Of a stretch of 38,416 bases of DNA, positions 1 through 8,794 are shown piece by piece. The stretch is from JANXQE01 sp035651635 (GTDB lineage Bacteria; Verrucomicrobiota; Verrucomicrobiia; Limisphaerales; UBA8199). Every line of letters starts with the position of its first letter. Positions within the stretch are counted from its first letter, which is position 1. A model generated the notes under the pieces. The model ran no database searches. It was not told the DNA's origin and saw only the letters and a program-made list of their open reading frames with translations. The position numbers were made by a program, and so were the translations under genes. The DNA is taken from NCBI GenBank assembly GCA_035651635.1, contig DASRFK010000146.1, forward strand, positions 1-38,416. The letters are read 5' to 3'.

Positions 1-214
1 TCTGCGGTCGCCCCGAATCTGTGGGGCACATCTCCGTCCCCATCTGCGGTCGCCCCGAATCTGCGGGTACATCCTCCCTGCCCCCATCCGCAGTCGCCCG
101 AATCTGCGGAGCACATCTCCATCCCCCATCTGCGGTCGCCCCGAATCTGCGGGAACATCCCTCCTCCCCCCTCTGCGGTCGCCACGAGTCTGTGGGGCAT
201 CCCCCTGCCTAATA
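1..214. repeat. Tandem repeat, five units of about 43 bp
   Basis: Five imperfect units begin near 1, 43, 87, 129 and 172 (periods 42-44). Each starts with a variant of TCTGCGGTCGCCCCGAATCT followed by GCGGG/GTGGGG and a pyrimidine-rich tail (CATCTCC..CCCC). The array probably continues to the left of the window. The remaining bases up to the first gene (215-295) show no clear promoter or Shine-Dalgarno site. The open frame crossing the array has low-complexity repeat-derived content and is not treated as a gene. Divergence is spread over whole units, so there is no CRISPR-like split into constant repeat and unique spacer. Confidence 0.85.
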
Positions 215-295
215 GACTTGCCCAGCCACGCGGGTCCGTGGCTAAATATGATCTATCCAGATACGGCTGAGCTGTCATGACGGCTCATTTCTGAC

Positions 296-1531
296 ATGCC
301 ACTTTACAAATACGAAGCCATCGACGACCGGGGCCGCAGTCGCAGCGGCATGATGCCCGCCCAGGACGAATCGAACCTCGAAATCAAGCTTCGGGACGCC
401 GGCCTTTGGCTCACCGAAGCCGTGGCGCATTGGCCCAAAATCCCGGCCGACAGCCCCAAAGCGGCCGTCCGACGCTTCGCCCTGCGCGGGTCGCAAGGTC
501 GGCGCGAGCTAATCGATTTCTGCACCCTGATGAGTTTTCAGATCCGTTCGGGCGTCACCGCGGTGCGCGCGCTGGAAGTGGCGGCCCAGGACTGCAAAAA
601 TAGCGGCTTCCGCGCCGTTTTGGATAATTTGCAGAAGCAAATCGAAGCGGGCATGAAATTCCATGAGGCGATGGGGTTATTTCCACGTGTGTTCTCACTT
701 CATTTTCTGACCGTGATCAAGGCCGGCGAAGCCACCAGTAACCTGCCCGAGGCGTTCGGGGACCTGAAGGACTACCTCGAATGGGTCGAACGCGTCATGG
801 CCGACGTGCGGCAGGCCACCCTGTACCCCGCCATTGTGGTGACGGTGATCACCGCTTTTGTCATTCTTTTGTTCACCGTGGTAGTGCCGAAGTTTGCCGC
901 GTTATTGAATAACCTTCACATCCAGCAACCGCTGCTGACCCGGATCGTTTTTGGAGTGGGTGAAGTAGCCAAAGCCACCGCCTGGATTTGGCTGCCGCTG
1001 CTCGCAATCGTCGCGATTACCTTTTGGCTTGGCGGCCGGTTTTCACCGCGCGTTAAGCTGCTGATCGACCAGCTCAAGCTCCGCGTCCCGGTCTTCGGCG
1101 AGCTCAACCTGATGCTGGCGTTGTCGCGTTTCGCCCATAACCTCTCCATTCTGTATCGCTCCGGCATCCCCATCATCCAGGCGCTCAACCTCTGCCAGCA
1201 GGGCCTGGTGGGAAATCTCGTCGTGGACAGAGCCGTGGCCGCGCTCGAAGAAGACGTCAAAACCGGCAGCACCTTGAGCGAGGCCATGCACCGGCAGCCG
1301 GTATTTTCCGCGTTGCTCAAGCGGATGGTGGCCATGGGCGAAAGCTCGGGCAACTTAGACAAGGCGCTGGATAACGTTTCAAGCTACTATTCCGAAGTGA
1401 TCCCGCGCCGGATCAAAAAAATCTTCGGCATCCTCGAACCGATGCTGATGATCTTCCTGATCACCCTGGTCGGGTGCGTGGCCCTGGCCATTTACCTGCC
1501 CATTATCACGCTCATGGGAGCGATTCGATGA
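296..1531 (+). CDS. Type II secretion/type IV pilus assembly inner-membrane protein (GspF/PilC family)
   Basis: A polytopic inner-membrane platform protein that in type II secretion and type IV pili couples the assembly ATPase to the growing pseudopilus. The 411 residues match the family's usual length of about 400. The N-terminus (MPLYKYEAIDDRGRSRSG) is the typical GspF opening. Two cytoplasmic T2SSF repeats lie at about 70-195 and 272-395, the second with the characteristic LSRFAHNLSILYRSGIPIIQAL stretch. Hydrophobic helices are visible at about 178-198, 229-246 and 382-405. It overlaps the next gene by ATGA, so it is translationally coupled to two pseudopilins. No ATPase or secretin gene is visible on this side; they could lie upstream of the window or elsewhere. 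The family assignment is secure; whether it serves secretion or a pilus is not shown. Confidence 0.93.
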   Translation: MPLYKYEAIDDRGRSRSGMMPAQDESNLEIKLRDAGLWLTEAVAHWPKIPADSPKAAVRRFALRGSQGRRELIDFCTLMSFQIRSGVTAVRALEVAAQDCKNSGFRAVLDNLQKQIEAGMKFHEAMGLFPRVFSLHFLTVIKAGEATSNLPEAFGDLKDYLEWVERVMADVRQATLYPAIVVTVITAFVILLFTVVVPKFAALLNNLHIQQPLLTRIVFGVGEVAKATAWIWLPLLAIVAITFWLGGRFSPRVKLLIDQLKLRVPVFGELNLMLALSRFAHNLSILYRSGIPIIQALNLCQQGLVGNLVVDRAVAALEEDVKTGSTLSEAMHRQPVFSALLKRMVAMGESSGNLDKALDNVSSYYSEVIPRRIKKIFGILEPMLMIFLITLVGCVALAIYLPIITLMGAIR

Positions 1532-2748
1532 AAAACGTTCAAACCATGACCACACGACAAGAACCAGGTCGCAGAGTGCAAGCGACGGGTTGCAGGTTAC
1601 AGGTTGCAGGTTACAGGTTGGACCGGTTTTCCCGCGCGCGAACAAGCTTTGAGGCGGTCGAGGAAAACGGAAAAAAAAGCGCGCCGGCCTTTACCCTCAT
1701 TGAAATGATCGGCGCACTCGCGGTGGTGACGATTTTGGCGTCGCTCATGGTGCCGGCAGTCGTGCGTAGGATTGACCAGGCAGCACGGGTCCGCGATGCC
1801 GCTGAATTGAACGGCATGGCCAGCGCACTGCAGTCTCTGGTCCAACGAACAGGCCGAATTCCAGGTGGGAGCACGCTCGTTTCGGACATCGCGAATGAAA
1901 TGGCGCGGAGTCCGGGGCAAATCGCGACCAACTCCCGCAACGTTGCGCGAGCCTTTTTGATTGATCCGAACCTGTGGATCGGCTCGGCAAATGGGAAACT
2001 GCCGTACGATCAGTCCCAATCGGTTTTCGGAACTGGCACTAATGATGCAAGCGGCCGAGCAATTCCGGGTCAGAACCTGCGCGTAATGATCTTGTCCAGC
2101 ATCTCTGCGCCGCTCCCCGGCTCGATCGATTTCAACAATGCGTGGTCTACGCCCGATGGCGCCATCCCTTCAACCTGGACCTATGCGGGTCGGTCGGACG
2201 ATCTAAAAATCCAGCGTGTGGATTTCACACCGAGGTTCGCGAGGCTCATCCTGAACCCTATTGACGTGAATTGCTTCGGAGGCTTCGCCATCGAGAACAA
2301 TCAGGCCGCGACCGCTACCAGCGCGGTTACGAATGTGGTGGCGAACGCTTGGTACTTGCGCGGAACTACAGTCCGTTTGTGTGATACAAACTTCATCCTG
2401 CAGCGAAAGACGGTGCTTCAGGACGATGCTAGTTACGTCTTCGAAAACGTGTCTTGGCACGACCAGCTTTCGGGCTGGGGAACCAATGGGCCGAGACCGT
2501 GGGTTGTGGCGTCAGCTACCCCTGCTGATCTCTTTACAATGCTGGCAACAAACGTGTGTTTTGCTACCCCGGGACCGGGCGCAAACAGGAACAGGGGAGA
2601 CTCAACATGGGCGATCGTTTTTGATTTCTACGCTTTCATGAATGACTACAACTCATGGGCTCAAAGCGGCTTTGCTCAGCAACCCGCAGCGCTGAAGGGG
2701 TTGGACTTGCCGGAGATCAGGCGGACCATAGTCGATATGGCGCAATGA
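1528..2748 (+). CDS. Pseudopilin with prepilin-type N-terminal methylation signal (first of pair)
   Basis: A 406-residue secreted or membrane pseudopilin-like protein. The start at 1528 is chosen because its ATG overlaps the upstream stop (ATGA). The class III signal is AFTLIEMIGALAVV, with F55 as the predicted first mature residue and Glu at +5 (E59), followed by a hydrophobic helix to about residue 76. The residue before the cleavage point is Ala rather than the usual Gly. The leader is very long (54 residues) and part of it is encoded by a short tandem repeat at 1588-1620. A TTG at 1618, just after that repeat, is in frame and would give a 24-residue leader. The mature domain resembles that of the next gene: both contain a W-x-TPD segment, D-L-x-IQRV, and a later VLQ-x-D-x-S-x-VF motif. 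The fold beyond the pilin helix is not recognised. Confidence 0.85.
   Translation: MKNVQTMTTRQEPGRRVQATGCRLQVAGYRLDRFSRARTSFEAVEENGKKSAPAFTLIEMIGALAVVTILASLMVPAVVRRIDQAARVRDAAELNGMASALQSLVQRTGRIPGGSTLVSDIANEMARSPGQIATNSRNVARAFLIDPNLWIGSANGKLPYDQSQSVFGTGTNDASGRAIPGQNLRVMILSSISAPLPGSIDFNNAWSTPDGAIPSTWTYAGRSDDLKIQRVDFTPRFARLILNPIDVNCFGGFAIENNQAATATSAVTNVVANAWYLRGTTVRLCDTNFILQRKTVLQDDASYVFENVSWHDQLSGWGTNGPRPWVVASATPADLFTMLATNVCFATPGPGANRNRGDSTWAIVFDFYAFMNDYNSWAQSGFAQQPAALKGLDLPEIRRTIVDMAQ
1588..1620 (+). repeat. 14-bp tandem repeat inside the prepilin leader
   Basis: Two exact copies of GGTTGCAGGTTACA (1588-1601 and 1602-1615) plus a further GGTTG. They are read in the pseudopilin frame as GCRLQVAGYRL, between the overlapping ATG and the signal motif. 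The in-frame TTG at 1618 falls at the end of the repeat and could be an alternative start. Confidence 0.9.
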
Positions 2749-3845
2749 ACCCGCAGGCTACCGCTACTGGCTCGGATGCAGTGATGGTTGGCATTGGTTC
2801 TCAAAGGGCCAAGCGACCTGTGGCGGCAGCTTTCTCGCTCATGGAGATTGTAGCGGCAGTTGCGATTCTGGCTATTCTGGCGGCAGCGATGCTGCCCGTG
2901 CTCGTCCGGCAGATCGACTACGCGACAGAAGGGATCGAACAAACAAACCTTGTCTCTATCGCAAACGGCTTCACCCAAGGCGCCTTGGCCACGCGTTATA
3001 TCCCAAGCCAAGCCAACTGGGCGAACTTTGTCGCCACGAATCTAGGTTGGGAGGTCTCGACGGTTCAAACGAATAACCGAAATAACTCGCGCGTCTTCCT
3101 GATCGATCCACAACTTAGAATCGGCACTAACACGGCCCTGCCCTATGTGCAGTCCGGCACCGGCGCCGCTGGTATTACCAATGTGCGGTTTATGATCGTG
3201 AGCAGCCTCTCAAGCGGGCTCCCCGGTGGCCTGGTCAGTGGTGTTCCATCATTGGCCTCAGACTTCAACATCCTTTGGGATACCCCTGACAACACCAAAC
3301 CGGCGGGCACAAGTTGGAGCTTCGACACTTGGACCGGAAAGGGAGAGGATCTACGAATCCAACGCGTTAACCTTGCCTCCGGCTTCAGCCATCTGGTTCT
3401 CACGGTGCAGGATCCGACAAACGCTCCCTACAGCATCGACAGCCTTCTTCCCGCTGCGGTTGGCGTGGTGACTTACGGAGCCGCCCTCGATAGTTATTAT
3501 TTGAACAACACGGTGCTGAACCTGTTCTATCTCGGCAGCGGTACAAATTATTTACAGGCGTCACAGGTGTTGCAGCGCGATTCAAGCTGGGTGTTCTCTA
3601 GTGGTCTTTGGCGCAATGGCTCTGTCCCAGCACCATCGCTCGGAACGGCGGGCAGCCTTGAATCGGTAATAGTGACTTTCTACAACCAATCTCCCCAGAC
3701 CGCCACTGCATACAGCAGCATGACAAATTATATGGAACTTTATGCCCAATACGCGGCGAGCGGTTTTACCAACCTCGCAGTCCGCACCGCGTTGCAAGCG
3801 GCGATGCATAACGTCACCAACAACGTGAGCACGTTAGTTCCGTAG
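2745..3845 (+). CDS. Pseudopilin with prepilin-type N-terminal methylation signal (second of pair)
   Basis: A 366-residue paralogue of the preceding gene, starting at an ATG that overlaps its stop (ATGA at 2745-2748). An in-frame ATG at 2784 is an alternative. The signal is AAAFSLMEIVAAVAILAIL: F30 would be the first mature residue, with Glu at +5 (E34) and Ala instead of Gly before the cut. Shared segments with the first pseudopilin include DPQLRIG, PYVQS, MIVSSLSSGLPG, W-D-TPD, EDLRIQRVNL and VLQRDSSWVF, so the two probably arose by duplication and may form a heteromeric tip or minor-pilin complex. The GspF-family protein two genes upstream is the expected assembly partner. The function of the large C-terminal domain is unknown. 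Confidence 0.86.
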   Translation: MNPQATATGSDAVMVGIGSQRAKRPVAAAFSLMEIVAAVAILAILAAAMLPVLVRQIDYATEGIEQTNLVSIANGFTQGALATRYIPSQANWANFVATNLGWEVSTVQTNNRNNSRVFLIDPQLRIGTNTALPYVQSGTGAAGITNVRFMIVSSLSSGLPGGLVSGVPSLASDFNILWDTPDNTKPAGTSWSFDTWTGKGEDLRIQRVNLASGFSHLVLTVQDPTNAPYSIDSLLPAAVGVVTYGAALDSYYLNNTVLNLFYLGSGTNYLQASQVLQRDSSWVFSSGLWRNGSVPAPSLGTAGSLESVIVTFYNQSPQTATAYSSMTNYMELYAQYAASGFTNLAVRTALQAAMHNVTNNVSTLVP

Positions 3846-4504
3846 GCCAGAGCCGGCCTTCGGCTATTTCCAAAACCATCTCAGGGCCGTGCCGAAATTC
3901 TGGCACACCCTTCGGGGTGCCAAACGCAAACGGGGACATCGTTCCGGGGGTCTCGCCGACTCGACCCCCCGGCTACTGTCTGTGAACCCTGACGGGTTCG
4001 GCAATTGCGCAACCCGCGAGGGTTGCCAGACAGTAGCCGGAGCGTCGCAGCGCAGCGCAGACCTCCGGTAACCGCCCCAAAAAATCCCATTGCACCCCGC
4101 CAAGGGGTGCCAGATTTCCCACGGATTTCGGGCAAGTCGGCAACAACCGGAATACCGATTTTATTTTTTAATTTCGCGCCGAACGCCTCCGGATTATTCC
4201 CTGACGTTCGACCCGTTCCGAAAACCATCTCACGCCCGTGCCAAATTCTGGCACACCCTTCGGGGTGCCCTAAATCCAAATGGGGACATCGTTCCCGGGG
4301 TCTCGCGGACTCGACGCCCCGGCTACTGTCTGCGAACCCTGACGGGTTCAGCACGGCAAAGCGCGAGGGTCGGCGGATTCGATGGGTTGCGAGGGTTCAT
4401 GGGCTGGGCAGGTTCTGCAACCCGGGAGGGTTGCCATAGTAGCCGGAGGCCGGAACGCAGTGCAGACCACCCGTACCCTCATGGGACCTGGGGGCTTCGT
4501 CTCG
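3846..4504. repeat. Dispersed palindrome-rich repeat, two copies, between convergent genes
   Basis: Copy A spans about 3871-4072 and copy B about 4220-4473. Both begin with AAAACCATCTCA..., continue through CAAATTCTGGCACACCCTTC-GGGGTGCC (copy A has a G before AAATTC), GGGGACATCGTTCC, a GGCTACTGTCTG core and CCCTGACGGGTTC, and end in TAGCCGGAG followed by GCAG-rich sequence. Small stems such as CACCCC/GGGGTG and ACCC/GGGT recur. No gene is evident; open frames here differ between copies and are made of repeat sequence. The region lies between two genes that converge and may serve as a terminator zone. Confidence 0.8.
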
Positions 4505-7027
4505 CTAGGGGGTCAGCCGAACTCGATAAAAACTCTGAGTTCCAACAAGCGGAATTGCCCAGGAAGTGGAGGTGCCCGAGGCGATGATGGTATCGACTTT
4601 CTGGAAGCCGCTGGTCAGGTCGTGGGAAGCAAGGATATCATAACTTAACCCTGGCAGCGACGCCCACGAAAGCATCAAAGGCATGCTCGAAATCGTCAGG
4701 GCGAACGACGGCAGAATCCGAAGCGTCAGAGTCGGCGTGCGAAATTGATTGCCTTGTGGGTCAGTGACTAAAGCATAAAAAGGATGTAACCCGACCCCGA
4801 GCCAGCTTGTCGGGACGGAGAAACTGGCAGTTTGCTGGTTGGAAACGGTTCCGATCAACCCACCGGTGCTGAAAAGCGCTATGGCGGCAATGTTGTTGCT
4901 GTTTGCCGAGACTGATAAAGTCAGCGGGACGTCCGTCGTGACATTAGTGCCAAACCCGGAGCTCAAATCGGCCGAGAGGCTCCCGTTGCGCAGCTGAACC
5001 GTGCGGGAGACCTGAGTTTGAGTTCGCACACTGGTGCCTTCGTAAGCCACCAACCTGAGCTCGTGAAATCCGTCAGCCAGTTGCGCCGTGTCTAAATCAA
5101 ACGGCAGCGCAACTTGCTCGGCTCCGCAGCACAGATAGACATTGTTGCGCGGTCGCAGGTCCGAAACGTTATCTTCGAATGTGTGGGTTCCCGCGGGGAG
5201 CACCACCAGATTCGAGGACGTTGATAGACTTGCCTGGACTTTTGCGGCCGGCCAACCGGCCGAACGGGCATACAGAAAAAACTGAGCAAGGTTGATGTCC
5301 GTATACAGATCGCGGGCCACGATCCCATCATTGCCTTGCAGATCCGGGGAGGCGTTGACTGCGTTCATTAATGATTGGCACAACTCGTAGACATTGGTGG
5401 TACCTACGTTGGTCACGCTGAGGCTCATCTGGGAACCGTTTGCTTTTGTCACTTGCAGCAGCAACCAATCGCCCGGCGAAGTTGGGTTGGTAACCGTCAG
5501 GCCAAGATAACCCGTGGCCAGAGTGTCCAGGCAATTTGACCGTGCCGGATTCAGGAAGACATGTGAGCCAGGAGTGGAACTGGCGCTTAGGACCACCTGG
5601 GTTCCGGGTCGCGCAACGTCAAGGGATTGCAATTCCAGGCGATCGCCAAAAGGCAGCGCGGCAACTTGCGTGCTGTTCGATTGGTTATTGACCGCGTCGG
5701 CCAGCCCTTTGGTGACTGAAAACAACGTCGCATTGGAAGGGATACTGTATTTAATTGACGACCCGTTGAGCGCCAGTGAGAGGTTCTCCCCGGCCGCGGG
5801 CGAAAGGTTTGTAAGTGTGCGGGCATATCTGCCGTCGATGAACAAATCAATCTGGCTGATGGGAAGATTGCTACCCGCGCCGGTGAATAAGGCCGCCGGG
5901 AGCGCCGCCTGTCCGCTGAGCACAGCTCCATTCGTAAGGCCATCCCACTCGACCAGGCACCGCACGGCAAACGGCGCGCTGAGCGGTTCACCCACAAACA
6001 GTCCCTGGTATGGATTCAAAACGCTTTGATAGTACGCTTCAGCAGCGTCAAAACCACGGCTTTGGTAAATAAAGGCCATTGGGTCGGGAAACTTTTGCAG
6101 ATAGTTGCAAGGCTCGACCACTGTGCCGTAACTGGCAGCAGCCCCCGCATCCAAAAACGCCAGCAGCGGCGTCTGGCCCGTATTTTCAAAAAGACCGCCG
6201 CCAAACGAGGTCAAGCTGTCTCCCAAAGCGCCCGCAACAAAGGTGTTGGCCGGCAAAGAGAGAGTCGCGAAACCAGTAAGCAGGCCGCGAATGTTCTCGA
6301 AGGATGTCGAGTCGGAATTGATTTGCACCAGCGAGGGATCGGCGCGAATGCGACTGTCGAATAGCGCGTTGTCGAAGCTGAAGAAACGCACGTTGCGCGC
6401 CGCATCACTGGTTCTTTCGAGGTAAACCGTCTGCGTCGGAAAGGTGCTATCGGATGCGAGGCCTCGCGCGAGGATGGCTTCAGCTCCAGCCAGGGTATTG
6501 TCCGTCAGCATGAACGCCAGGAAACTGTTGGTTTCGGCAGTGTCGGGCCTGGCGAACTCAAAAGGCATTTCGCTGAAGGCAAAGCCATTGGAAGAGAAAT
6601 CCGGAACTGAACAAGTCACAGGCAGATTGGGCGGGGGTGGCGTGTTTGTTTTAAAACCGTAGTACAGAGCTGAGGTGGTGCTGTTCCAACTGTCACCTTC
6701 CTCAACACGATAGGGAATGTCCATCGAGAGCAGGACATAGGAAATCTGGTTGGTGAGTCCCAAACTCGAAACCCTGTCCAGCAGTGGCTGCAAAAGATAG
6801 GTCTCAAAAGCGGTTCGGGTCCACGCAACATTACCAGAGGTCCAGTTCGTCATCCGAAACAAGTTCTGCGGCGGCACCCCTCGCTTTTCACAATAATCGT
6901 TTCCCAGTTGCACGGAATTGGTACTGTTCTGATTTACAACGACCAGAACATTCAAACCGCTTCCCCCGGCAAATGCCGTTAGCGCCTGCCAAACCAACAC
7001 GAGCATCCAAATCGCCTTTTTCAGCAC
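4505..7027 (-). CDS. TIGR03790-family secreted protein
   Basis: An 840-residue exported protein. The frame begins at a GTG (MLKKAIWMLVLVWQALTAFAGG), which supplies a lysine-rich n-region and a hydrophobic core of a Sec signal peptide; M8 is a possible alternative start. The N-terminal part (LNVLVVVNQNSTNSVQLGNDYCEKRGVPPQNL, then the SYVLLSMDIPYRVE region) is the hallmark of the TIGR03790 family, which is common in Verrucomicrobiota and Planctomycetota and has no established function. The middle contains Ig-like stretches rich in Thr/Ser/Asn. The last 55 or so residues form a module ending FYRVRLTP, resembling the ends of two other proteins in this window. It is divergent from pyruvate kinase across a 200-bp gap. 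Confidence 0.82.
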   Translation of the reverse strand: MLKKAIWMLVLVWQALTAFAGGSGLNVLVVVNQNSTNSVQLGNDYCEKRGVPPQNLFRMTNWTSGNVAWTRTAFETYLLQPLLDRVSSLGLTNQISYVLLSMDIPYRVEEGDSWNSTTSALYYGFKTNTPPPPNLPVTCSVPDFSSNGFAFSEMPFEFARPDTAETNSFLAFMLTDNTLAGAEAILARGLASDSTFPTQTVYLERTSDAARNVRFFSFDNALFDSRIRADPSLVQINSDSTSFENIRGLLTGFATLSLPANTFVAGALGDSLTSFGGGLFENTGQTPLLAFLDAGAAASYGTVVEPCNYLQKFPDPMAFIYQSRGFDAAEAYYQSVLNPYQGLFVGEPLSAPFAVRCLVEWDGLTNGAVLSGQAALPAALFTGAGSNLPISQIDLFIDGRYARTLTNLSPAAGENLSLALNGSSIKYSIPSNATLFSVTKGLADAVNNQSNSTQVAALPFGDRLELQSLDVARPGTQVVLSASSTPGSHVFLNPARSNCLDTLATGYLGLTVTNPTSPGDWLLLQVTKANGSQMSLSVTNVGTTNVYELCQSLMNAVNASPDLQGNDGIVARDLYTDINLAQFFLYARSAGWPAAKVQASLSTSSNLVVLPAGTHTFEDNVSDLRPRNNVYLCCGAEQVALPFDLDTAQLADGFHELRLVAYEGTSVRTQTQVSRTVQLRNGSLSADLSSGFGTNVTTDVPLTLSVSANSNNIAAIALFSTGGLIGTVSNQQTASFSVPTSWLGVGLHPFYALVTDPQGNQFRTPTLTLRILPSFALTISSMPLMLSWASLPGLSYDILASHDLTSGFQKVDTIIASGTSTSWAIPLVGTQSFYRVRLTP

Positions 7028-7227
7028 GATCTCTGATAATATCTCCGCACCCCAGGGGCAAGGTGATTCGTTTCGGACGAAGGTAGTGATGCGACGATCG
7101 ACCCACGCTGCAGCCTGCTCGCTGGCGCAATGATGATTTGTGCGCGAGAGTCTGCCGTGAAAAATGACCTGACCAAAAAACCGTCTGTCGACCGATTGCT
7201 GCTTAATAGCAACAAGGCTGGCCAGCT

Positions 7228-8658
7228 ATGAACCGTCCCCCTCCAGTTGCCGGCGTGCGCAAGACCAAGATCATCGCCACCGTCGGTCCCGCCACCGATT
7301 CGGCTGAGCTGCTCCGCCAGTTGATCCAGCACGGCGTGGATGTTTTCCGTTTGAACATGTCGCATGCGCCCCACGATTGGGTGCGCCGCGTGGTGAAAGA
7401 TATTCGCTCGGCGGCGGATTCCTGCCACCGGTTCATCGGCATCATGATGGATACTCAAGGGCCCGCCATCCGCACCGGCGAGTTGCCGGTGCCGCTGGCC
7501 TTGCAGCCGGGCCAGACGTTCACGCTGACGGTACGCGGTGAACGCAGCGAGGAAGAGCGCTCGGTGGACGTCAATTACGCCAACTTCGTCAATGACATCA
7601 ATGTGGGCGACGTCGTGCTGCTCGATAACGGCGCCATCGAGATGAAGGTTCTGGCTAAGAACGGCAACAAGGTCCAGTGCGAGGTGCTCACCGAAGGCAA
7701 CCTGGGCAGCCGCCGCCATATCAATCTGCCCGGAGTGAAGGTCAGCCTTCCGGCGCTGACGGCCAAGGATATCCTCGATGTAAAACTGGGGTTGGAACTC
7801 GGGGTTGATTTTATCGCGCTCTCATTCGTGCGCGAAGCTCAGGATCTGGCGCATTTGCGCGAACTCTTTCCCCAGTCCGGGCACCGGCCTCTGGTCATTG
7901 CCAAAATCGAGGACCAGGAAGCGGTCCGTAATCTGGATGAAATCGTCCGCGCAGCTGATGCCGTGATGGTTGCCCGAGGCGACCTGGGCATCGAGTTACC
8001 TTACGAAGAGCTGCCCATTATCCAACGGCGCATCGTCAAGACCTGCCTGCGCCATGGTTGCCCGGTTATTGTCGCCACCCACATGCTTGAAAGCATGATC
8101 AGTTCGCCCATGCCCACGCGCGCCGAGGTAACCGATGTCGCCAACGCCGTGTTCGAGCAGGTCGACGCCATCATGCTCAGCGGCGAGACCACGGTCGGAA
8201 AGTTTCCGCTCAAATGCATCGACGTGTTTGAACGGATCGCCTGCCGGATCGAGCAAAGCGGTGGCGCCAATTATTTCGAGCAGGCCGAGCTCACCACCAA
8301 CCGGCAAAAGCTGGTCAAGAGCGCCGTGGTGATGGCCAATGAACTAAGGGCCGAAGCGATCCTGGTCTTTACTCGCAGTGGGAACATGGCGCGTTCTGCC
8401 GCCTGGATGCGGCCGCGGCATTCACGAATCTACGCGCTCTGCGAGCGCGAGGCCCTGGCCAGGACGCTGGCTCTGAGCTGGGGGGTGATCCCCTTTGTGG
8501 TCACCTTTGATTTGTTCGAACCTCAAAACAGCATTGAACCCGCCCTCAAGATCCTGAAGCAGCAAGGCCGGCTCCGCCAAGGCAGCATCGTGGTCATCAT
8601 TGGCTTGATCATGGTCGGCGAGGAAATCGTGGATGCCGTTCAGATGCGGGTTATGTAG
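7228..8658 (+). CDS. pyk: Pyruvate kinase
   Basis: A cytoplasmic glycolytic enzyme that transfers phosphate from phosphoenolpyruvate to ADP. The 476 residues are the normal bacterial length. Visible motifs are TKIIATVGPAT near residue 12, RLNMSHA, VIAKIE with the catalytic lysine K226 and metal ligand E228, and VARGDLGIELP with D252. Two usually conserved positions differ: DTQGP at 75-79, where DTKGP is normal (K to Q at 77), and ATHMLESM, where ATQMLESM is normal (Q to H at 285). The C-terminal domain is complete, ending with VVIIGLIMVGEE. The gene stands alone, with a hairpin terminator just downstream. No allosteric site can be judged from sequence alone. Confidence 0.96.
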   Translation: MNRPPPVAGVRKTKIIATVGPATDSAELLRQLIQHGVDVFRLNMSHAPHDWVRRVVKDIRSAADSCHRFIGIMMDTQGPAIRTGELPVPLALQPGQTFTLTVRGERSEEERSVDVNYANFVNDINVGDVVLLDNGAIEMKVLAKNGNKVQCEVLTEGNLGSRRHINLPGVKVSLPALTAKDILDVKLGLELGVDFIALSFVREAQDLAHLRELFPQSGHRPLVIAKIEDQEAVRNLDEIVRAADAVMVARGDLGIELPYEELPIIQRRIVKTCLRHGCPVIVATHMLESMISSPMPTRAEVTDVANAVFEQVDAIMLSGETTVGKFPLKCIDVFERIACRIEQSGGANYFEQAELTTNRQKLVKSAVVMANELRAEAILVFTRSGNMARSAAWMRPRHSRIYALCEREALARTLALSWGVIPFVVTFDLFEPQNSIEPALKILKQQGRLRQGSIVVIIGLIMVGEEIVDAVQMRVM

Positions 8659-8712
8659 CACCTCCGGGCTTGCCAACACAAAATGAAAATTGGAAAACCG
8701 ATGATGCTTTTT

Positions 8713-8762
8713 ACAGGAGGAAACGGAGAAAACAGAGTTTTTTGCCTCTGTTTTTCTCCTGT
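8713..8762. terminator. Bidirectional hairpin terminator between pyruvate kinase and the converging gene
   Basis: GGAGAAAACAGAG (8725-8737) pairs with CTCTGTTTTTCTCC (8746-8759) with one bulged T, giving a 13-bp stem. Outer ACAGGAG/CTCCTGT sequences offer an alternative or extended pairing. It lies in the gap between two convergent genes. Confidence 0.65.
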
Positions 8763-8794
8763 CCAAATAACTCCAATTGTTTGTGCGACGCTAC

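Noticed and set aside
1..214. Possible CRISPR array
   Set aside because: Units are 42-44 bp with variation spread across the whole unit; there is no constant repeat with unique spacers and no cas gene.
3881..4439. Frames of 144-165 residues in the repeat region
   Set aside because: They consist of translated palindromic repeats, differ between the two copies, and overlap one another on both strands.
7021..7719. 232-residue minus-strand frame over pyruvate kinase
   Set aside because: It overlaps the secure pyk coding sequence and has no recognisable motifs; an antisense shadow.
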